The notes below the pieces were generated by a model that made no database searches, was not told the DNA's origin, and worked only from the letters and a program-made list of their open reading frames with translations. DNA of 16,006 bases from Verrucomicrobia bacterium UBA1200 (lineage in GTDB: Bacteria; Verrucomicrobiota; Kiritimatiellia; RFP12; UBA1067). The stretch's first letter is position 1. Each line of letters begins with the position of its first letter. The DNA lies in NCBI GenBank assembly GCA_002309765.1, contig DBXY01000037.1, positions 1 to 16,006 of the forward strand, written 5' to 3'. A program made the translations under genes and the position numbers. Below, piece by piece: positions 1-7,966 of the stretch.

Positions 1-3000
1 GGCGGGCGGACGAGCCCCCGCCGAACCAGTTTCTGCGTGTCTCCACCAGCACCGCGACCCCGTTGGTGGCGGTGGTCTCCACGGTCTCGGAGTAGCCGTC
101 CCGCACGTTTTCCACGGTCGTGACGGTCTTGCCGCGCGCGTCCGTGCGGACGCAGTAGTCCCCACCGGCGAAGGGATAGACAGCGGTCTCTGAGCTTAGC
201 TCCCGCCCTTCGGACGCGGCGGCGGAGACCGCCTCGCCGGGGACCGCGCCGGCGTAAACCACGGTGTTGGTCTCGCGGCCCAGCTCGTCCATGAAGTGCT
301 GGGTGACGCGGAACCCGCCGTCGGTGGAGACTCCGGCCAGCCAGACGTCCTCCTCGGCGTAGTAAAGCCGGTCCCGCCCGGTCACCGCGGAGCGGCGTGT
401 CTCGCGCCCGGCGCGGTCGCGGCCCCAGAGCAGCCGGCAGCAGGAGTAGGCGTTGGTCGCGGAGGTGCCGTCGGCCCACGACTCGCCGCGCAGCCGCCCC
501 TTTTCGTCGTAAACGCGCTCGACCGCCCCCAGCACCGCGCCGTTTGCGGAAAGCTCCTCGGCGCGGCGGGTCTCGCGCAGGAACGCGGCGTCGCGCAGGG
601 TCACGGTCCGGGCGGGGAAAGGGTTGCCGTTGAAGGATTTCTGCGCGGCGTAAGCCAAGGCTCCGCCGGCCCACGAGCAGGAAAACTCTTCCAGAACGCC
701 GTCCGCGCCCAGCGTCTCGACCGGCTGGCCGCGCAGCGCGAACGGGACGCCGGGGGCGTTCGCGTCGAACGAGACCCGGCGGGAATAGGCGTTGGCCGGG
801 TCGCCCAACCCGCACCACTGGCCGGCCGCCCGCCATTCCTCTTCGGTGACGGCTGGCACGCCGCCGGACTCGCCGCGGGCGTACCGCCGCCACGTCCGCC
901 CCGTGACAACAGCCTCCACGCCGGCGACGCCCGTTACCGGGGACACGGCGTACCTGGTCTCGGAGCGGGGCCGGCGGAAATCGCCCGGGTCGGCGGAGTC
1001 GCCGTCAAGCGGCTCGTACCCGAAAACCGTCGCCTCCGACTCGGTGAGGCCGTCAAACCCCGGCCCAACGGACGCGCCGGGGTGCGTCAGCCACGCCGGA
1101 ACGGGCGAGGCGTTGCGCTGGACAACCCGGACGGTCTCGCGCCCGAAGCGGTCGTAGTCGCGGAACTCCCACGGGGCGCAGTTGCCGCGCAGCAGCCGCA
1201 GCCTGCCGTGGCGGGCGGTCTGCGGGTCGTCCCAGTAGTCCGCGTAGCGAGTCCGGGTGTTCCATCCGGTGTAGTCGGTGTGCGCGGTCTCGCGCAGGAC
1301 CGCGCCGTCCCCCGAACCTATGCGGGTGCGCTCGGTGTCGCTGCCGGAGAGGAACCGCCCGTCCGCGCCGTACACCCGCCGGGACTCCACCGAAAAACCG
1401 GCGGGGGTGTTGAGCCGGTCGTCTATCTCCGCGGTCTCCACCGCGCCGGACACCGCGTCGGAGCAAGTCCACACCGTGCCCGTCTTGGCGAAGCACCGGC
1501 ACTCCATGCGGTTGCCGAGGCGGCTTATCTTGTCGAAGCAGACCGCTCCGTTCGGCGCGTTGGTGACGAACCACGTGTGCTCAAGCGCGCCGCCGGGCGC
1601 GGCCCGGATTTCGACGCGCAGCCCGCCCGCGAACGGCGCGATCTCGACGCCGCGCCCGCCGGCGTCGGAGCACCCCACGGTGCGGACGCCGCCGGACAGG
1701 GCGTCGGTCACGGACGCGTCCGCCCGGGCGGCGGTCGCAAACAGCTGCGGGGTCAGCGCCGGGACGCCGTCCGACACGAAGTATAGGAACCCGGAGACCT
1801 GCCCGGCGCGGGGCGAGCCCAGCGGGATCCGGAAGCGCAGCGGCGCGGCCTCCGGAACCTCAAGCTGGCCGCAGTCGCCGTCAGCGCATCCGCCCGGACA
1901 GTCCCCGCACCCGTCGTCGAACGGCTCGGCGCCGTCGTCGGGCGCCCCGGCCTCCGGCGGGGTGTGGGCCGCCTCGCCGCGCCAGACCAGGTTGGTCCCG
2001 GCGCGGATCTCGGCCGAGCAGAAGCCGGGGGCTGCGCTGGAGGACACGGTCAGCCAATCCGGGGCCGGGTCGATCCCGGTCGAGACCGCGGGGGCGCACC
2101 CGCACGACCATCCGCCGTCCGCGAGCCGCGCCCACCCCTCCGCGAGGCAGCGGCGGTCGAGCGGGTAGGACGACTCCGCGGAGTACGACCCCGACGCCCC
2201 GTCGTAGCGCAGCCGCCACCCTGCGTAAAGGCAGTCGCCGCCGTAGGCGACGCGGGGGGCCAGGACCAGCAGGGAGCGGGCGGCGGCCGGCGGCGGGTTG
2301 GTGACGGGCAGCGGGATTTCCGGCAGCGGGTAAACCCCCGGCGCGGTCGCCGCGAGAGCCCCGCCCGACCACGAAAGGCCGGGCGACTGCGCCGCCCAGC
2401 CGGCGATTAGCGCGTCCGACGACTCCTCCGCGGCGGGCGGTTCCGTGCTGGGGCGGTGGGATCGGTCGACGGCGATGCCGACCGCCGCCGGGAGGCCCGA
2501 GGTGACCGCGTAAACCTCCCCGCCGCCGGGAAGGCTCAGCGGGCCGGCGACCGGGCGCAGGACCGGCGCGTATGCGACCAGGTAGAGCGGTTGCGGCGAC
2601 CGCAGGGTGTCCCGCCCCGCCATGCCGCGGAGCCGGACGGTGATTGAGGTGACCGGCGGGGCCGACAGGGCTAGGCGGAGGCTGTCGCCGGAGCCTGAGC
2701 TTGGCGCCGACCCGCGCGCGCCGCCGGAGTCCTCCCACGCCAGCTCGCCGCCCTCAAGCCACCACTGGCCGTTCCCGCGCGGGTTGGACGACACGAAGAA
2801 CTGCTGCAGCGGGCTGGTCCGCCGGACCGCGAGGGTGCGCTCGTAAACCGGCGCGGCGTTGGTGGCGGGAGCCTCGAAGGCGTCGCACAGCTTCCACGAG
2901 CACACCGTGTTGGTCGGCGTCAGGCTGAAGAACCCGCACTCCGGGGCGGGGTTGGTCGGGTTCATCCCGGCGTAGATCTTGGTTTGGAGCGTGAAGCCGT

Positions 3001-3685
3001 CCGCGCAGCGGTTGGTCGCGCAGTTAACGGCGGAGACGCCGCCGAACCAGAAGGCCTCGTAGCAGTCCGGGATGCCGTCTCCGTCGGCGTCGAGCGTCTG
3101 GTCCGGGGCAAGCGGGTCGGGGTCCGAGCCGTCCGCCAGCCCGTCGCCGTCGGTGTCGCGGAGCGCGGGGTCAGTCCCGGCGACCATCAGCTCGAAGGCG
3201 TCCGGCACCCCGTCAAGGTCGGAGTCCTCCCGCGTCCCGGCGCGGAGGAACAGGGATCCGCCGCCGGGCGGCGCGGCGAGGCCGAGCGTGTAGCGTGCCG
3301 CCGAGCCGGAATGGGGGGTGTCGCGGCTGGCGGCCAGCTCCCAGGCGCCTTGGAGCAGGTTGGTGGAGGCGTAGAGGTCGAGAGTCCCGTACGGCGGGAA
3401 GTACGACTCCGGCCACGCCAGCGAGACCGACACCTGGTTGGAGGAAACTGAAATGCCGGTGAAGCCGAGCCGGTCGGCAGGGAAGGAGCGGGCTGGCGCC
3501 GCCGCGGCACCCGCGGCGTTGGTGGCCGCAAGGTCGCGCTCCCCCGGTTCGCCTCGCTGGCCTTTGGTGCCGCCGACCTGCACGGCGCACAGCACCGCCG
3601 CCGCCAGCAGGGCGGTTTCCCACCTGAGCCGGCGGCGAAGCGCGGCAAGGAAAAGATTATTAAAATGCGTGAAATGGCGCAGCAT
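1..3685 (-). CDS. Large secreted TSP3 and YD/RHS-type repeat protein, N-terminal 1228 codons (truncated at window edge)
   Basis: This reading frame has no stop from the ATG at 3685 to the window edge. Residues 1-35 look like an export signal: a basic stretch (RRRLR, 17-21) then a hydrophobic core (25-35). Residues 154-207 are thrombospondin type 3-like calcium-binding repeats (DSDLDGVPD, DTDGDGLADGSD, DADGDGIPD). A middle region of about 500 residues, rich in Gly, Ala, Pro and Trp, has a Cys/Asp-rich patch near 589-608 (Cys 593, 596, 600, 605). From about 700 onward degenerate YD-repeats appear: VYGADGRF, YDRFGRET (844-851), VYDEKGRLRGES (about 1053-1064), MDELGRETNT, DARGKTV. Such proteins are typically exported and may end in a variable toxin or adhesin domain, but the C-terminus is outside the window, so function is unknown. 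A weak AAAGGG precedes the ATG. Codons end almost always in G or C, more so than in the neighbours. The frame and family are fairly certain, the role is not. Confidence 0.85.
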   Translation of the reverse strand, partial: MLRHFTHFNNLFLAALRRRLRWETALLAAAVLCAVQVGGTKGQRGEPGERDLAATNAAGAAAAPARSFPADRLGFTGISVSSNQVSVSLAWPESYFPPYGTLDLYASTNLLQGAWELAASRDTPHSGSAARYTLGLAAPPGGGSLFLRAGTREDSDLDGVPDAFELMVAGTDPALRDTDGDGLADGSDPDPLAPDQTLDADGDGIPDCYEAFWFGGVSAVNCATNRCADGFTLQTKIYAGMNPTNPAPECGFFSLTPTNTVCSWKLCDAFEAPATNAAPVYERTLAVRRTSPLQQFFVSSNPRGNGQWWLEGGELAWEDSGGARGSAPSSGSGDSLRLALSAPPVTSITVRLRGMAGRDTLRSPQPLYLVAYAPVLRPVAGPLSLPGGGEVYAVTSGLPAAVGIAVDRSHRPSTEPPAAEESSDALIAGWAAQSPGLSWSGGALAATAPGVYPLPEIPLPVTNPPPAAARSLLVLAPRVAYGGDCLYAGWRLRYDGASGSYSAESSYPLDRRCLAEGWARLADGGWSCGCAPAVSTGIDPAPDWLTVSSSAAPGFCSAEIRAGTNLVWRGEAAHTPPEAGAPDDGAEPFDDGCGDCPGGCADGDCGQLEVPEAAPLRFRIPLGSPRAGQVSGFLYFVSDGVPALTPQLFATAARADASVTDALSGGVRTVGCSDAGGRGVEIAPFAGGLRVEIRAAPGGALEHTWFVTNAPNGAVCFDKISRLGNRMECRCFAKTGTVWTCSDAVSGAVETAEIDDRLNTPAGFSVESRRVYGADGRFLSGSDTERTRIGSGDGAVLRETAHTDYTGWNTRTRYADYWDDPQTARHGRLRLLRGNCAPWEFRDYDRFGRETVRVVQRNASPVPAWLTHPGASVGPGFDGLTESEATVFGYEPLDGDSADPGDFRRPRSETRYAVSPVTGVAGVEAVVTGRTWRRYARGESGGVPAVTEEEWRAAGQWCGLGDPANAYSRRVSFDANAPGVPFALRGQPVETLGADGVLEEFSCSWAGGALAYAAQKSFNGNPFPARTVTLRDAAFLRETRRAEELSANGAVLGAVERVYDEKGRLRGESWADGTSATNAYSCCRLLWGRDRAGRETRRSAVTGRDRLYYAEEDVWLAGVSTDGGFRVTQHFMDELGRETNTVVYAGAVPGEAVSAAASEGRELSSETAVYPFAGGDYCVRTDARGKTVTTVENVRDGYSETVETTATNGVAVLVETRRNWFGGGSSAR

Positions 3686-3702
3686 TAGAAACCCTTTGGC
3701 GT

Positions 3703-3723
3703 CATGTTCGACCGTCGAACATG
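3703..3723. promoter_or_regulatory. 21-bp perfect palindrome in the leader of the repeat-protein gene
   Basis: The arm CATGTTCGAC and its exact complement flank a single central base. It lies 17 bases upstream of the ATG at 3685 and about 30-50 bases downstream of the predicted transcription start. It could be a repressor operator or, as RNA, a 9-bp hairpin with a 3-base loop next to the ribosome binding site. The half-sites (GTTC/GAAC) resemble LexA-type half-sites, but the 7-base spacing does not fit the spacings I recall. Confidence 0.6.
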
Positions 3724-3761
3724 GCAAATAGTGTTGCACACTCTCAAAAAACAACGGCAAT

Positions 3762-3790
3762 AGTATACAACAACCGGAGGCAGATTGCAA
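3762..3790 (-). promoter_or_regulatory. Predicted sigma-70 promoter for the repeat-protein gene
   Basis: On the minus strand TTGCAA (3790-3785) and TATACT (3767-3762) are separated by exactly 17 bases. Transcription would start near 3755, giving a leader of about 70 bases that contains the palindrome at 3703-3723. This suggests the repeat-protein gene is transcribed independently of recQ. Confidence 0.55.
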
Positions 3791-3833
3791 TGCTTGTGGC
3801 GCGATTTTTCGTTTGGGGTAGTTTGCAGAAGTA

Positions 3834-3855
3834 ATCGCACCCGATATGGTGCGAT
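3834..3855. repeat. Inverted repeat, 8-bp arms and 6-base spacer, upstream of the promoter
   Basis: ATCGCACC and GGTGCGAT flank CGATAT. It lies 44 bases upstream of the -35 box of the repeat-protein gene and about 120 bases beyond the recQ stop. No T-run follows on either strand, so it does not look like an intrinsic terminator. It may be a regulator site. Confidence 0.45.
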
Positions 3856-3928
3856 AAGTTCCGCAATGGGCAGTGGGTGGCGGTTGGCCGGCGGGAACAA
3901 GGGCGACCGACCCGTAACCTTCCCATGG

Positions 3929-3960
3929 GGAGGAGGTGCGTTTACCTCTATCGCTCCTCC
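3929..3960. repeat. Inverted repeat just downstream of recQ
   Basis: GGAGGAG (3929-3935) and CTCCTCC (3954-3960) are separated by 18 bases. It begins about 15 bases past the recQ stop, where a terminator would be expected. The only run of T on the minus strand comes before the hairpin, not after it, so intrinsic termination is doubtful. Confidence 0.3.
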
Positions 3961-3974
3961 TGTTAAAAAACTCC

Positions 3975-6113
3975 TCAATCACCGTTTATCAAACGCAGCA
4001 GATCAGCGCCGTAACGGTCGGCAATCACCGGTCCCACCCCTTTAACCGCCAACAGCTCGGAAAAATTCTGCGGTTTTGCCGCAACCAACGCCTCAAGGGT
4101 TTTGTTGCCCATCACCTGAAAAGCCGGCATGTGGCGCATCCCGGCCTCGCGGGCCCGCCAATCGCGCAACCGGCCGAACAGCGGGTCGCGGTGCAATGCG
4201 CCCACGCTCTTCGACGCGCCAACCGACTTGCGGACTACCGCCGCCTGCCCCGCAGACGACATCGGAGCGGACGGCCAGGAAAAGACGAATCCCGGCTCTT
4301 CGCGCCGCACGACGCGAAAACCTTTTTTGGTGAGCGAAACCAGCCGATACTGGTCGGGCGAAACCGACACGCACCCGGCGGCGGTCAGCGCGTGCAACAG
4401 ATCGGTCAGGAACAGTTTTGAGCAGTCGGAGAGCAACCCGTAAGTGCTCAATTTGTCCAACCCGCGTTCCTGCAACACCGGGTCTTTTTCCCCCCGCAGC
4501 ACCTGAGCCACGCGGTTTATGCCGAACCTGCCATTCATACGCCCCACGCACGAAAGGGCCTTCTGGATCACCAGCCACTGCTCCTCGTTGGGCGGCAACG
4601 CGGCCTCGCGTTCCCCGCAGTTATCGCAACCCCCGCAGAACGGATTCTCATCGGTCTCGCCGAAGTAGTCCAGAATGTAAGCGTGGCGGCAGGTGCGGAT
4701 CTGGACGTAACGCAGCATCGCGTCCAGTCTGGCCCGGTCGCGCCGGGCCTTTTCCGCCGCCGGAGCAGCCAGCTCTTTGGCGTCCGGCGCCTCCGGCGAA
4801 CGGCACAAATCGGTCAATTCGGTGGAACAAACCCGTTGTCCCGGCAGCTGGTTGCGAACAATCAGTTTCGCCCGCTCAAGCATTCCAAAAACGGTCCGCA
4901 CCGCCATCGCGTTTTTGATTCCGGCGAACTCCGCCCAATCTTCAACCGAATACGACTGCGGCCCGGCGGCGCAACGCTGGCGAAGGGTGTTTAGCACCTG
5001 ACGGATCTCCTCCACCGTGGGGTTGGCGCCCTCCAGAAAAAACTCCTGGGTCCGAACGTCGGCAAAGTTGTACAGCAAATCGCAATAAGATGGCTGCCCG
5101 TCGCGGCCGGCACGACCGACCTCCTGATAATACGCCTCTATCGAACCGGGGATATCCCAATGCGCCACAAAGCGCAGGTCGGCGCGATCCACCCCCATGC
5201 CGAAAGCGTTGGTGGCAACCGCCACCGGATACTTCGCGGCCATGAAGCGGTCCTGAACCTGCCGGCGCTCGCGGTCGGAAAGCGCGCCGTGGTAGAGCAA
5301 CACCTCGCATCCGGCGTCACGAAGCGACTTGACGGCGGCGAGTTTTTCGAACACCCGTTCCGCCTGCTTGCGGGTGGCGCAGTAAACAATCCCGGTGTGA
5401 AATTGCCGCGCCAGACTCAACACGTGGCTCAGCTTGATTTCATGCTTGGCGCAGAACGAAACCTTAAGATTGAGGTTGTCGCGTCCGAAACCCTGCACCT
5501 GAACAAACGGCGCGGAACGCGGTGCCTCGCCCAACCCAAGCTGGCTTACGATATCCGCGCGCACATCCGGAGTGGCGGTGGCGGTTACCGCCATCACCCG
5601 CACCCCCGGGAATGAACGCATGGCGTGTTTAATGTTCAAGTAGTCGGGGCGGAAATCGTGCCCCCACTGGCTGATGCAGTGGGCCTCGTCAACCGTCAAC
5701 AGCGAAACCTTGGAGCGGGAGAGCGCCGACATGAACCGGACATTGCGGAAACGCTCCGGGGCAATGTAAACCAGGCGGTAACGGCCTTCCGCCAATTCGC
5801 AGAGGCGTTCGCGCATTTCGTCGGAGGAAACCGAAGAGTTCAGAAAAGTCGCCGGGATGCCGCGTTTTTCCAAGGCATCCACCTGATCTTTCATCAGGGC
5901 GATCAACGGGGAGACCACCAGCGTGGTATGGGGAAGCAGCAGCGCGGCCAACTGGTAGCACAGCGACTTGCCGGAACCGGTCGGCATAATCACCACGGCA
6001 TCGCGACCCTCAACCACGGCGCGGATCGGCGGTAGCTGGCCCTCGCGGAAATCGTCATGCCCGAAATGCCGGCGCAACGCCTCGCGGGCCAAGTTCTCGG
6101 AAAACTCTCCCAT
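3975..6113 (-). CDS. recQ: ATP-dependent DNA helicase RecQ
   Basis: RecQ unwinds DNA 3'-to-5' in recombinational repair and replication-fork rescue. All domains are present in 712 residues. The helicase core has Walker A PTGSGKS (44-50), DEAH (142-145) followed by CISQWGHDFRPDY, motif III TATATP (177-182) and motif VI GRAGRDG (333-339). The zinc site uses Cys 475, 493, 496 and 499. A winged-helix RQC region spans roughly 505-605 and an HRDC domain about 643-710. Length fits a bacterial RecQ carrying one HRDC. The ATG lies 9 bases after the larB stop, with little Shine-Dalgarno sequence, so translation is probably coupled to larB. It is the last gene of the minus-strand cluster. Nothing is missing; identification is firm. 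Confidence 0.97.
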   Translation of the reverse strand: MGEFSENLAREALRRHFGHDDFREGQLPPIRAVVEGRDAVVIMPTGSGKSLCYQLAALLLPHTTLVVSPLIALMKDQVDALEKRGIPATFLNSSVSSDEMRERLCELAEGRYRLVYIAPERFRNVRFMSALSRSKVSLLTVDEAHCISQWGHDFRPDYLNIKHAMRSFPGVRVMAVTATATPDVRADIVSQLGLGEAPRSAPFVQVQGFGRDNLNLKVSFCAKHEIKLSHVLSLARQFHTGIVYCATRKQAERVFEKLAAVKSLRDAGCEVLLYHGALSDRERRQVQDRFMAAKYPVAVATNAFGMGVDRADLRFVAHWDIPGSIEAYYQEVGRAGRDGQPSYCDLLYNFADVRTQEFFLEGANPTVEEIRQVLNTLRQRCAAGPQSYSVEDWAEFAGIKNAMAVRTVFGMLERAKLIVRNQLPGQRVCSTELTDLCRSPEAPDAKELAAPAAEKARRDRARLDAMLRYVQIRTCRHAYILDYFGETDENPFCGGCDNCGEREAALPPNEEQWLVIQKALSCVGRMNGRFGINRVAQVLRGEKDPVLQERGLDKLSTYGLLSDCSKLFLTDLLHALTAAGCVSVSPDQYRLVSLTKKGFRVVRREEPGFVFSWPSAPMSSAGQAAVVRKSVGASKSVGALHRDPLFGRLRDWRAREAGMRHMPAFQVMGNKTLEALVAAKPQNFSELLAVKGVGPVIADRYGADLLRLINGD

Positions 6114-6122
6114 TTCGCAAGC

Positions 6123-6791
6123 CTAACAACTCTGGCGGTTAACCATTGCGGCGGCGACGCCGGCCCCGAAGCCGTTGTCGATGTTGACCACCGTGACCCC
6201 GGCGGCGCAGGAGTTGAGCATTCCCAGCAAAGCCGCCAAACCGTGGAACGACGCGCCGTAACCAACGCTGGTGGGCACCGCGATCACGGGACGGTCGGTC
6301 AAACCGCCGACCACCGAAGGCAACGCGCCCTCCATACCCGCCACCACCACAATCGCAAGCGCGTCGGCGAAACTGTCAACCCGGGAGAGCAACCGGTGCA
6401 GACCGGCCACCCCGACATCGTAAACCCGCGTCACCGCGGCGCCCATGCGTTCCGCGGTAACCGCCGCCTCCTCCGCCACCGGCAGATCGGAGGTGCCGGC
6501 GCAAAGCACCGCCACCTTGCCGCGAGGTTCGGGCAACGGGACGACATCGCGGGTGAGAATGCGGCAATCACTGCGGTAGGTAGCGTCAGGGAACCGTTCC
6601 CGCACCGCCGCCGCCTGTTCCGGGGAAACCCGGGTGGCGAACGCGTTCTGGCCGCGCCCGTTCAGCGCGGCGATGATTTCCGCGATTTGTTCCGGGGTCT
6701 TCCCCGAACCGTAAATCACCTCCGGGATACCGCGGCGGCGCAACCGGTCAAAATCGGGTTTTGCAAAACCAAGGTCTGTCGGGTCCACCAC
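6123..6791 (-). CDS. larB: LarB, pyridinium-3,5-biscarboxylic acid mononucleotide synthase (nickel-pincer cofactor biosynthesis)
   Basis: LarB carboxylates nicotinic acid adenine dinucleotide and releases AMP, the first step to the nickel-pincer nucleotide used by LarA-type racemases. The C-terminal two thirds is a PurE (AIR carboxylase)-like fold: VAVLCAGTSDLPVAEEA (93-109), then GMEGALPSVVGGL (152-164), VPTSVGYGAS (172-181) and NSCAAGVTVVNIDNGFGAG (193-211). Cys195 matches the cysteine known in the Lactobacillus enzyme to bond the pyridine ring. The N-terminal motif LRRRGIPEVIYGSGKTPEQ is also typical. Two tandem GTG codons could start it (6791 or 6788). The Shine-Dalgarno GGAGG ends 4 bases before the first and 7 before the second, which favours 6788. 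It is slightly short at the N-terminus for the family. No larA, larC or larE is in the window. Confidence 0.93.
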   Translation of the reverse strand: MVDPTDLGFAKPDFDRLRRRGIPEVIYGSGKTPEQIAEIIAALNGRGQNAFATRVSPEQAAAVRERFPDATYRSDCRILTRDVVPLPEPRGKVAVLCAGTSDLPVAEEAAVTAERMGAAVTRVYDVGVAGLHRLLSRVDSFADALAIVVVAGMEGALPSVVGGLTDRPVIAVPTSVGYGASFHGLAALLGMLNSCAAGVTVVNIDNGFGAGVAAAMVNRQSC

Positions 6792-6803
6792 ATTTCCTCC
6801 GGA

Positions 6804-7901
6804 TTAACGTTGTTTGCGGAACAGCACCAGTCCGATGGCCAGAAACACCAGATTCGCGCACCAAGCCGCAGGCACCGCCGGCAACAGCCCGTTCTTGGCG
6901 AGGATCATGCAGCCGATGGTAAGGGCGTAAAAACCAAAGAACATTCCCAACGCCCCGATCACCCCGCGGGAGACGCTCTGGCGGCTGGTCGCCACCCCGG
7001 CCGGAATGGCGAAGAGGGTGATGATCAGGCAGGAGAAAGGCGCGGCCAACTTGGCGTTGATATCGTAAACGCGGTCATTACGCTCGCCCTTGGTGAGGTT
7101 TGGATGGCGGCGGAGGTAGTGAACCATGTCCCGCACCGAATAAAACTCCCTGGCCTTGTTCATCAGCACGAAATCGTATGGGGTTTCGTCAAAGCGCGGG
7201 CAGGAACGAAGCGTGAGCGCGTCCAGTTCGGGCGTCGGCGAACGCACAGCGTTGTTCATGGTGTCGTAATGGTGGGTTTCGGGGTTGATCAGCCACCACA
7301 TCCCGTCCAAAAACTCCGCCCGCGGGCAAGTGATGTCGCAACTGCGGGAACGGTCTTCGCGGTCAAACGAAATATGCACCCCCTCCAGCACGTTGGGATG
7401 ATCAGGGTTGAAACGGTCAACGCGCCAAATCCGCCGGGCCTCGATGTTGTAAAACGCGATGTTCTCGACATCATCCTGCGGCTTGTGGACGAAACGGTTC
7501 TCGCGGAATTTGCGGGCCTTTTCAGACGCCCATGGCGCGTAGAACTCATTGATGCAAGCCACCGCCAAGGCGAACACCGCCGCCACCACGAGAATCGGAC
7601 GGACAATCACCGAAAAACCGATGCCGCTGGCCCGCATGGCGGTAATCTCGCTGTGACGGCAGAAATTCCACATGGTGTAGAGGGTGCCGAGCATCAGCGC
7701 GGCGGGAATCAGCCATTCCAGATACGGCGAGACGTAACCGGCGAAAAAGCCAACCGTGTCGAGCAGCGTCGGATGGCCCTCCATTAGCCGGTTGAAAGAA
7801 TCAAACAGCTCAAAAATCACATAAATCCCCAGAAACCCCAAAAGGCAATAGCTCAAGGGAACCAGAAACTCACGCAAGATGTATCTAGAAAGGATTCGCA
7901 T
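6804..7901 (-). CDS. lptG: LptF/LptG family permease (LPS export ABC transporter transmembrane subunit)
   Basis: LptF and LptG form the inner-membrane channel that, with LptB, lifts lipopolysaccharide to the periplasmic bridge. The 365-residue protein has the expected layout: three N-terminal membrane segments (about 12-33, 58-80, 101-120), a periplasmic domain of about 160 residues, and three C-terminal segments (about 283-303, 313-333, 345-361). The N-terminal ILSRYILREFLVPL and the cytoplasmic motif RHSEITAMRASGIG (82-95), the family's coupling region, are clear. I chose the ATG at 7901; a TTG at 7907 is also in frame. Neither has a Shine-Dalgarno sequence, and a good promoter ends only 8 bases upstream. 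Ends 12 bases before larB. F versus G cannot be settled by eye. Neighbouring a BamD-like gene fits an outer-membrane role. Confidence 0.92.
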   Translation of the reverse strand: MRILSRYILREFLVPLSYCLLGFLGIYVIFELFDSFNRLMEGHPTLLDTVGFFAGYVSPYLEWLIPAALMLGTLYTMWNFCRHSEITAMRASGIGFSVIVRPILVVAAVFALAVACINEFYAPWASEKARKFRENRFVHKPQDDVENIAFYNIEARRIWRVDRFNPDHPNVLEGVHISFDREDRSRSCDITCPRAEFLDGMWWLINPETHHYDTMNNAVRSPTPELDALTLRSCPRFDETPYDFVLMNKAREFYSVRDMVHYLRRHPNLTKGERNDRVYDINAKLAAPFSCLIITLFAIPAGVATSRQSVSRGVIGALGMFFGFYALTIGCMILAKNGLLPAVPAAWCANLVFLAIGLVLFRKQR

Positions 7902-7909
7902 GGTCAAAA

Positions 7910-7938
7910 ATTATAGGACGAAACGGCCGCAAAGGCAA
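7910..7938 (-). promoter_or_regulatory. Predicted sigma-70 promoter for the lptG-family gene, probably leaderless
   Basis: TTGCCT (7938-7933), a 17-base spacer and a perfect TATAAT (7915-7910) lie on the minus strand. Transcription would begin around 7903, within a few bases of the ATG at 7901, so the message would have essentially no leader. This gives lptG-larB-recQ a promoter separate from the TPR gene upstream. Confidence 0.6.
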
Positions 7939-7966
7939 GCGCCGATTCTCCGTTTTTGCCGGAAGG

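Noticed and set aside
296..1786. A 496-codon plus-strand frame.
   Set aside because: It is antisense to the continuous repeat-protein frame and is Arg/Pro/Gly/Ala-rich with no motif, a usual shadow in very high-GC DNA.
6057..7787. A 576-codon plus-strand frame.
   Set aside because: It spans antisense to recQ's start, larB and the LptF/G gene, all of which have clear family motifs.
7908..7966. Possible terminator between the TPR gene and the LptF/G gene.
   Set aside because: The CGGC/GCCG pairing is short with an unpaired interior and only three T residues follow.
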